Source: JAIVGV01 sp035295985
GTDB lineage: Bacteria; Acidobacteriota; Blastocatellia; Pyrinomonadales; Pyrinomonadaceae
Assembly (NCBI GenBank): GCA_035295985.1
Contig: DATHBT010000162.1
Span: 1-18,363, forward strand
DNA length: 18,363 bases
Direction: 5' to 3'
Part shown: positions 14,459 to 18,363 of the stretch, in pieces
Position numbering within the stretch: the stretch's first letter is position 1
Layout of the letters: the number at the start of each line of letters is the position of its first letter
The notes under the pieces: generated by a model
What the model saw: the letters and a program-made list of their open reading frames with translations, nothing else
Database searches by the model: none
What the model was told of the DNA's origin: nothing
Translations under genes and position numbers: made by a program

Positions 14459-16540
14459 ATGGCACTCCTCAAAAAATTCTCCGTCGCACCTGTGCTCCTG
14501 CGGCGCTGGTACTGGCTGCTGTCGCTGCTGCTGACGCTCATCGTCTGGGGCGCGATCACGCTCGCGCTCCGGCCGCTAGCCGACTCGCCCGGCCGCTACG
14601 TCTCGCGCCCCTACGGCTACATGACCGGCCTCGAAGACTCGGCGCTCGACCTCCTCTTCCAGCTCCGCAACGCGCGGCAGGACAGCCTGAAGGCGCGGGG
14701 CCTCGCCGAGCCGATCACGATCATCGAGGTTGACGAGGACTCGATCCGCGAGTCGAACGTGCGCCTCCAGGCATGGCCGCGCAACTGGTACGGCCGCCTG
14801 ATCCAGCACGCGAGCGACGCGGGCGCGAACACCATCGGGCTTGACGTTTACGTCAGCGAGTCGGGCGGCGTCGGCGATTACTACAAGCAGGCGGACCAGC
14901 AACTGCTCGACGCCATCACGAATGCCGGCAACGTCGTCATCGTGCAGAAGCTCGAAGCGGGCGGCTCGTCAGCCATTACCCCGCTCCCCGAATTCGGCGA
15001 GGCCGCGTCGGGCGTCGGCTTCTCCGACCTGCCGCACGAGAGCGACCGCTTCGTCCGGACGGCGCAGCTTTTCAGGCAGGGCGCGGACGGCAAGGCGGAG
15101 ACGCAGCTCAGCTTCGCCTCGCTCATCTCGCAGCTCTACACTGAACAGCCCTTCGAGGGCGCTGGCGAGTACGAGATCAAGTTCGGCGACCGCAAGATTC
15201 CGCTGCGCAACGATCTGAACCTGCAGATCGACTTCCGCGGGCGTTCGCCAGCCTTCACGCGCGTCTCGGCGCGCGACATCCTGTGCGAGGACTTCAAAGC
15301 GATCTCTGTCCCGTCGCTCCAGTGCGACCCTTCGCGCCGCCCGCCGGACGAGCTGTTCCGCGACCGCATCGTGCTCATCGGCGCGGCCAACAACGACGCG
15401 CCCGATCTCTTCACAACCCCGTTCTACATGCCGCGCGCCTTCCCCGACCGGCCGATACTCCGCCTCTTCGAGTCAGATCTGCCGACGCAGACGAAGCTGA
15501 TGCCCGGCATCGAGGTTCACGCCAACGTCGTCGCCACCCTGCTCAACGGCCGCTACCTCGTGCGACCGTCGTGGGGCCGGCAGGCTCTATTCGTGCTCGC
15601 GCCGCTCCTCATCGTCGCCGCGGCGGTCTTCTTCGTCCGCGCGCTGTGGGGGCTGCTCATCACGGTCGCGACGGGCGTGCTCGTGCTCGCCGCCTCCTCC
15701 TGGGCCTTCGACGCGTACGGCGTCATCCTGCCCCTGGCCTCCGCGGAGCTGGGCGTGCTGGGCCTGCTCGCGCCTTCGAGCTTCCTGCTGCGCTACGCGC
15801 ACGAGCGCGCGATGCGCGAGGAGCAGGAGGCCGAGCGCGCGGCCATCATGGACATCTTCTCGCGCTGCGTCTCGCCCGAGGTGGCAGACACCTTGTGGCA
15901 GCAGCGGCAGACGCTCGCGCTCGGCGGCGAGCGCCGCATCGTGACCGTCATCTTCACGGACATCCGCGGCTTCACGACGCTCTCCGAGTCGGTCAGCTCC
16001 GAGGTCGTCGTCACGTGGCTCAACGAATACTTCAGCCGCATGCACAGGATCATCTGCGCCTACGGCGGCCACATCAACAAGTACCTGGGCGACGGTTTGA
16101 TGATCGTCTTCGGCGCGCCCATCGCGCGCGGCGACAAGCTGGAGGCGCGCGCCGCCGTCTCCTGCGGCCTCGAGATGCTGGCCGAGGTCGAGCGCATCAA
16201 CCAGGACTGGGAGGGGACGGGCCGGCCGCAAATTGCCATCGGCTGCGGCATCCACACGGGCGAGGCGCTGTGCGGCGTGGTCGGGGCCGAGGGGCGACTC
16301 GAATACACGCTCATCGGCGACACGGTGAATTTGACCTCGCGGCTCGAATCGACGACGAAGGAGAAAAAGGTTCCCATCCTCATCAGCGACTCGACGGCTG
16401 ATCTGCTCGGCCAGGACTACGAGATCGAGCCGATGGGCGACGTGACCGTCAAGGGCAAGACGCAGAGCACGAAGGTTTACACCGTGAGGAAGGCCGAGAA
16501 GAAGAAGCAGACGCCCGAGCTTGAGACGGTCGGCGTCTAA
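14459..16540 (+). CDS. CHASE2-domain class III adenylate cyclase, membrane-bound
   Basis: A 693-residue sensor cyclase making cyclic AMP from ATP. An N-terminal membrane anchor (about 17-40) is followed by an extracytoplasmic CHASE2 sensor (about 55-365; VDEDSIRE, WPRNWYGRLIQHASDAGA, LPEFGEAASGVGF, MPGIEVHANVVATLLNGRYL). Three membrane segments (about 375-445), a linker helix and the catalytic domain (about 490-640) complete it. Metal-binding aspartates D501 (FTDIRGFT) and D545 (KYLGDG), K541, T617 (EYTLIGD), N624 and R628 (DTVNLTSR) are all present. Lysine with threonine at the base-recognition positions is the class IIIb pattern, a group that includes bicarbonate-stimulated cyclases. The C-terminal tail is lysine-rich. 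The ATG at 14459 has no strong ribosome-binding site. The CHASE2 ligand is unknown. Confidence 0.95.
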   Translation: MALLKKFSVAPVLLRRWYWLLSLLLTLIVWGAITLALRPLADSPGRYVSRPYGYMTGLEDSALDLLFQLRNARQDSLKARGLAEPITIIEVDEDSIRESNVRLQAWPRNWYGRLIQHASDAGANTIGLDVYVSESGGVGDYYKQADQQLLDAITNAGNVVIVQKLEAGGSSAITPLPEFGEAASGVGFSDLPHESDRFVRTAQLFRQGADGKAETQLSFASLISQLYTEQPFEGAGEYEIKFGDRKIPLRNDLNLQIDFRGRSPAFTRVSARDILCEDFKAISVPSLQCDPSRRPPDELFRDRIVLIGAANNDAPDLFTTPFYMPRAFPDRPILRLFESDLPTQTKLMPGIEVHANVVATLLNGRYLVRPSWGRQALFVLAPLLIVAAAVFFVRALWGLLITVATGVLVLAASSWAFDAYGVILPLASAELGVLGLLAPSSFLLRYAHERAMREEQEAERAAIMDIFSRCVSPEVADTLWQQRQTLALGGERRIVTVIFTDIRGFTTLSESVSSEVVVTWLNEYFSRMHRIICAYGGHINKYLGDGLMIVFGAPIARGDKLEARAAVSCGLEMLAEVERINQDWEGTGRPQIAIGCGIHTGEALCGVVGAEGRLEYTLIGDTVNLTSRLESTTKEKKVPILISDSTADLLGQDYEIEPMGDVTVKGKTQSTKVYTVRKAEKKKQTPELETVGV

Positions 16541-16550
16541 AGAGCGAGTC

Positions 16551-16585
16551 TCAGGCTTGAGGTTTCAGGTTTGAGGTCTAGCTTC
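16551..16585 (+). repeat. TCAGGTT/TGAGGTT heptad array after the cyclase gene
   Basis: Five consecutive 7-base units follow the cyclase stop by ten bases: TCAGGCT, TGAGGTT, TCAGGTT, TGAGGTC, TAGCTTC, the last one degenerate. The sequence is unrelated to the TAGCTGT family but has the same period and the same kind of location. No facing array was found; a second pair of 7-base units (TTGAAGG, TTGAAAG) lies at 16650-16663. Confidence 0.7.
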
Positions 16586-16603
16586 TATAGCGCAAAAAGC
16601 GAG

Positions 16604-16635
16604 GCGGCGAGCCGGATTGAGTTCCGGCTCGCCGC
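16604..16635. terminator. Bidirectional terminator between cyclase and rpiB
   Basis: A perfect 12-bp inverted repeat, GCGGCGAGCCGG (16604-16615) and CCGGCTCGCCGC (16624-16635), has an 8-base loop. It lies between two convergent genes. On the minus strand a run of five Ts follows six bases after the stem. On the plus strand the tail is TTGTGCGTTT. It should stop both transcripts, more efficiently for rpiB. Confidence 0.75.
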
Positions 16636-16675
16636 TTGTGCGTTTGGCGTTGAAGGTTGAAAGCCCCGGACTCCG

Positions 16676-17131
16676 TCAACCGTCGTGGCGTGCCTCGTCG
16701 AGCTTCGCCAGTTTTTCGACGCGCTGCTGGTGGCGGCCGCCGGAGAACTCGGTCTCGACGAAGGCGCGGATCATCCGAGCGGCGGTCTCCGGGTCGATGA
16801 AGCGCGCGCCGATGCAGAGCACGTTGGCGTCGTTGTGCTGGCGGGCGAGGCGGGCCGTCTCCTCATTCCAGCAGAGGGCGGCGCGCACGCCGGGGATTTT
16901 GTTGGCGGCGATGGAGATGCCGATCCCGGAGCCGCACATCACGACGCCGCGCTCGACCTCGCCCGACACGACCGCGCGCCCGACCGCCGCGCCGAAGTCC
17001 GGGTAGTCCACGCTTTCCAGCCCGTGCGCGCCGTAGTCTGCGGCCTCGTAGCCCAGTGCGGCGATGGCCTCCTTGGCGCGCTCCTTCCCCTCGTAGCCCG
17101 CATGGTCGCTGCCGATGGCGATTTTTTTCAT
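16676..17131 (-). CDS. rpiB: Ribose-5-phosphate isomerase B
   Basis: A 151-residue RpiB interconverting ribose 5-phosphate and ribulose 5-phosphate in the pentose phosphate pathway. The active site is clear: GSDHAGYE (D9, H10), the base C66 with its anion hole in CGSGIGISIAANK, and H99-N100 in RQHNDANVLCIGAR, the same numbering as C66 and H99 of E. coli RpiB. The substrate loop GGRHQQRV is near the C-terminus. Length is normal. It follows pgl by 130 bases, a spacer filled by a heptad-repeat hairpin whose arm ends six bases before the ATG at 17131. No Shine-Dalgarno sequence is visible. Confidence 0.97.
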   Translation of the reverse strand: MKKIAIGSDHAGYEGKERAKEAIAALGYEAADYGAHGLESVDYPDFGAAVGRAVVSGEVERGVVMCGSGIGISIAANKIPGVRAALCWNEETARLARQHNDANVLCIGARFIDPETAARMIRAFVETEFSGGRHQQRVEKLAKLDEARHDG

Positions 17132-17137
17132 AAAGGT

Positions 17138-17255
17138 TTGTCCGTCGTCCGTGGTCAGTTGTCCGTCGTTCGTGTCCCGGGCAGCTTGAATCTTGAACCG
17201 CAGGCGGCGAGCCTCAGAAGCTCAAACAACTGACAACGGACGACGGACAACTGAC
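17138..17255. repeat. Facing GTCCGTC-type heptad arrays between pgl and rpiB
   Basis: The left array, 17140-17174, is GTCCGTC, GTCCGTG, GTCAGTT, GTCCGTC, GTTCGTG. The inverted right array, 17228-17255, is AACTGAC, AACGGAC, GACGGAC, AACTGAC. Bases 17138-17161 and 17227-17250 are 24-base inverted repeats with one mismatch. The 65-base loop holds two more 7-base units, CTTGAAT and CTTGAAC (17185-17198). The structure copies the layout of the TAGCTGT elements with unrelated sequence. Confidence 0.88.
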
Positions 17256-17261
17256 GGCTTT

Positions 17262-18014
17262 TTATCTTCCGCTTAGTTGCGCCGACGCGGCCTCGTCAAC
17301 GAACCAGTCGATTGCGCCGGCGCGCGGCTCGACTAGCTGGGACGGGAGGCGACTCGTGTCGCGCGGCCCCTCGACGACCTCTTTGAGCCGCGCGGCTTTG
17401 CCCGCGCCCGTGACGGTGAACAGCACGCGTGCGGCGTGGTTGATGGCGGGCGCGGTCAGCGTGATGCGGAACGTCTGGAACTTTTCGACCCAGTTGGAGG
17501 CCACCCACGCGCGCCGCTCGTCCAAAGCCGTAGTGCCGGGGAAGAGCGAGGCGGTGTGGCCGTCGTCGCCCATGCCGAGCATGACGAGATCGAAGGCGGG
17601 CCAGTCTGCGTCGTCGCCGAAGAAGGAGCGCAGCTCGTCCTCGTAAAGGCGCGCGTTGGCGACCGCGTCGCCCTCGCCGATCATGCGGTGGACGTTCTCC
17701 GAAGGGATAGCGACGCGGGAGAGCAGTGCCTCATTCGCCATCCTGAAGTTGCTATCGGCGTGGTCGGGCGGGACGGTGCGCTCGTCGCCGAAGAAGACGT
17801 GAACCTTCGGCCAGTCGATCCCGCCGCCCGGCCCATCGTCGGCCGCGAGGATTTCGTAGATGCGCCGGGGCGTCGAGCCGCCAGCGAGTGCGACGCTGAA
17901 CCTGCCCCGCTCCGCGACGCTTTGGCGGGCCAGTTCCGCGATCCACTCGGCCGCGCCCTGCGCGACCGATTCCGCGTCGGCGAAGGTGTGGAAGTTGTGT
18001 CGCGTGCTGCTCAT
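17262..18014 (-). CDS. pgl: 6-phosphogluconolactonase (DevB type)
   Basis: A 250-residue sugar-phosphate-binding hydrolase that opens 6-phosphogluconolactone to 6-phosphogluconate, the step after glucose-6-phosphate dehydrogenase. Family motifs are VALAGGSTPRRIYE (41-54), FFGDERTVPPDHADSN (74-89) and LGMGDDGHTASLFPG (146-160), with H153 the expected catalytic residue. No signal peptide is present. It starts with ATG at 18014, nine bases after the glucokinase stop, and so is probably translated from the same message. Together with glk and rpiB it forms a glucose-to-pentose phosphate set; the dehydrogenase gene is not in the window. Confidence 0.96.
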   Translation of the reverse strand: MSSTRHNFHTFADAESVAQGAAEWIAELARQSVAERGRFSVALAGGSTPRRIYEILAADDGPGGGIDWPKVHVFFGDERTVPPDHADSNFRMANEALLSRVAIPSENVHRMIGEGDAVANARLYEDELRSFFGDDADWPAFDLVMLGMGDDGHTASLFPGTTALDERRAWVASNWVEKFQTFRITLTAPAINHAARVLFTVTGAGKAARLKEVVEGPRDTSRLPSQLVEPRAGAIDWFVDEAASAQLSGR

Positions 18015-18023
18015 TCTGAATCT

Positions 18024-18363
18024 TCAGCCGCCGAGGGCCGCGCGGCGGGCCGCGCCGTAGAGCGCCGCCTTGTCGTCGAGTATGACGCGGACGGGCATCG
18101 AAAGTACCAGATCGGACATGCGCCCCTTGTCGCCGTAGGCGCGCATGAAAGTGCCGTCCCTGAGCTTGTCTAAAATCTTCGGGGCGATGCCGCCGCCGAC
18201 GTAGAGTCCGCCCGACGCCTTGAGCAGGAGCGCGAGGTTGCCGGCCATCGAGCCGTAAATCTCGACCATGAGGTTAAGGGCCCTGGCCGCCAGGTCGGAT
18301 TCGCCCGCCTGCGCCGCGTTCGAGATCGCGGCGGCCTCGTTCCCCGGCGTCATCCGCTCCGCG
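18024..18363 (-). CDS. glk: Glucokinase, C-terminal part only (cut by window edge)
   Basis: About 113 C-terminal residues are visible and the frame is open through the window end, so the start lies beyond it. GNLALLLKASGGLYVGGGIAPKIL, then FMRAYGDKGRMSDLVLSMPVRVIL and ALYGAARRA, match the C-terminus of Glk-type glucokinases (not the ROK family), which phosphorylate glucose with ATP. The ATP-binding and glucose-binding motifs of the N-terminal half are outside the window. The TGA stop at 18024-18026 is nine bases from pgl, implying an operon glk-pgl-rpiB. Confidence 0.9.
   Translation of the reverse strand, partial: AERMTPGNEAAAISNAAQAGESDLAARALNLMVEIYGSMAGNLALLLKASGGLYVGGGIAPKILDKLRDGTFMRAYGDKGRMSDLVLSMPVRVILDDKAALYGAARRAALGG

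Noticed and set aside
14271..14534. A small plus-strand open frame before the cyclase gene.
   Set aside because: It overlaps the cyclase promoter and start in another frame and has no ribosome-binding site or recognisable domain.

Overview
The window is GC-rich, densely coding bacterial chromosome. Gene content is a complete Rrf2-sufBCDSU iron-sulfur operon, a CHASE2 adenylate cyclase, an N-succinylamino-acid-racemase-like enolase and secreted peptidases, with heptad-repeat arrays in the spacers. This would fit an Acidobacteriota genome, perhaps class Blastocatellia. That placement is inference; no rRNA or marker-gene comparison was possible. No tRNA, rRNA, CRISPR, insertion sequence or phage gene was seen.

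Layout. 1-1098 (+): the 3' part of an FtsX/MacB-type ABC permease. 1229-7757 (all -), in transcription order: a MenC/N-succinylamino acid racemase-type enolase, an M20 metallopeptidase, a GNAT acyltransferase, a secreted gamma-glutamyltransferase and a secreted M24 Xaa-Pro aminopeptidase. 8000-14187 (all -): Rrf2 regulator, sufB, sufC, sufD, sufS, sufU, with a consensus promoter before the regulator and a stem plus T-run terminator after sufU. 14459-16540 (+): CHASE2 adenylate cyclase, divergent from suf, with its own promoter. 16676-18363 (-): the end of glucokinase, 6-phosphogluconolactonase and ribose-5-phosphate isomerase B, a glucose and pentose-phosphate group. No gene-free stretch exceeds 300 bases. 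The largest are 14188-14458 (two divergent promoters) and 7758-7999 (a palindromic element, the suf terminator and the racemase promoter).

How the genes work together. Racemase-like enolase, M20 hydrolase and GNAT match the three enzyme types of the known D- to L-amino acid route: N-succinylation, racemisation of the N-succinyl amino acid, desuccinylation. The following gamma-glutamyltransferase and aminopeptidase could supply amino acids from peptides outside the cytoplasm. The suf genes form a self-contained cluster-assembly machine under a probable Fe-S-sensing repressor.

The most unusual feature is a set of 7-bp-period arrays in the spacers. The TAGCTGT family occurs at four places, three of them inside the suf operon, mostly as facing inverted arrays. 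At three array edges the TAG stop codon of the neighbouring gene is itself the first heptad. Two unrelated heptad families (GTCCGTC and TCAGGTT/TGAGGTT) occupy spacers on the right. They recall the heptameric STRR repeats of cyanobacteria, but I do not know a described mechanism for them here.
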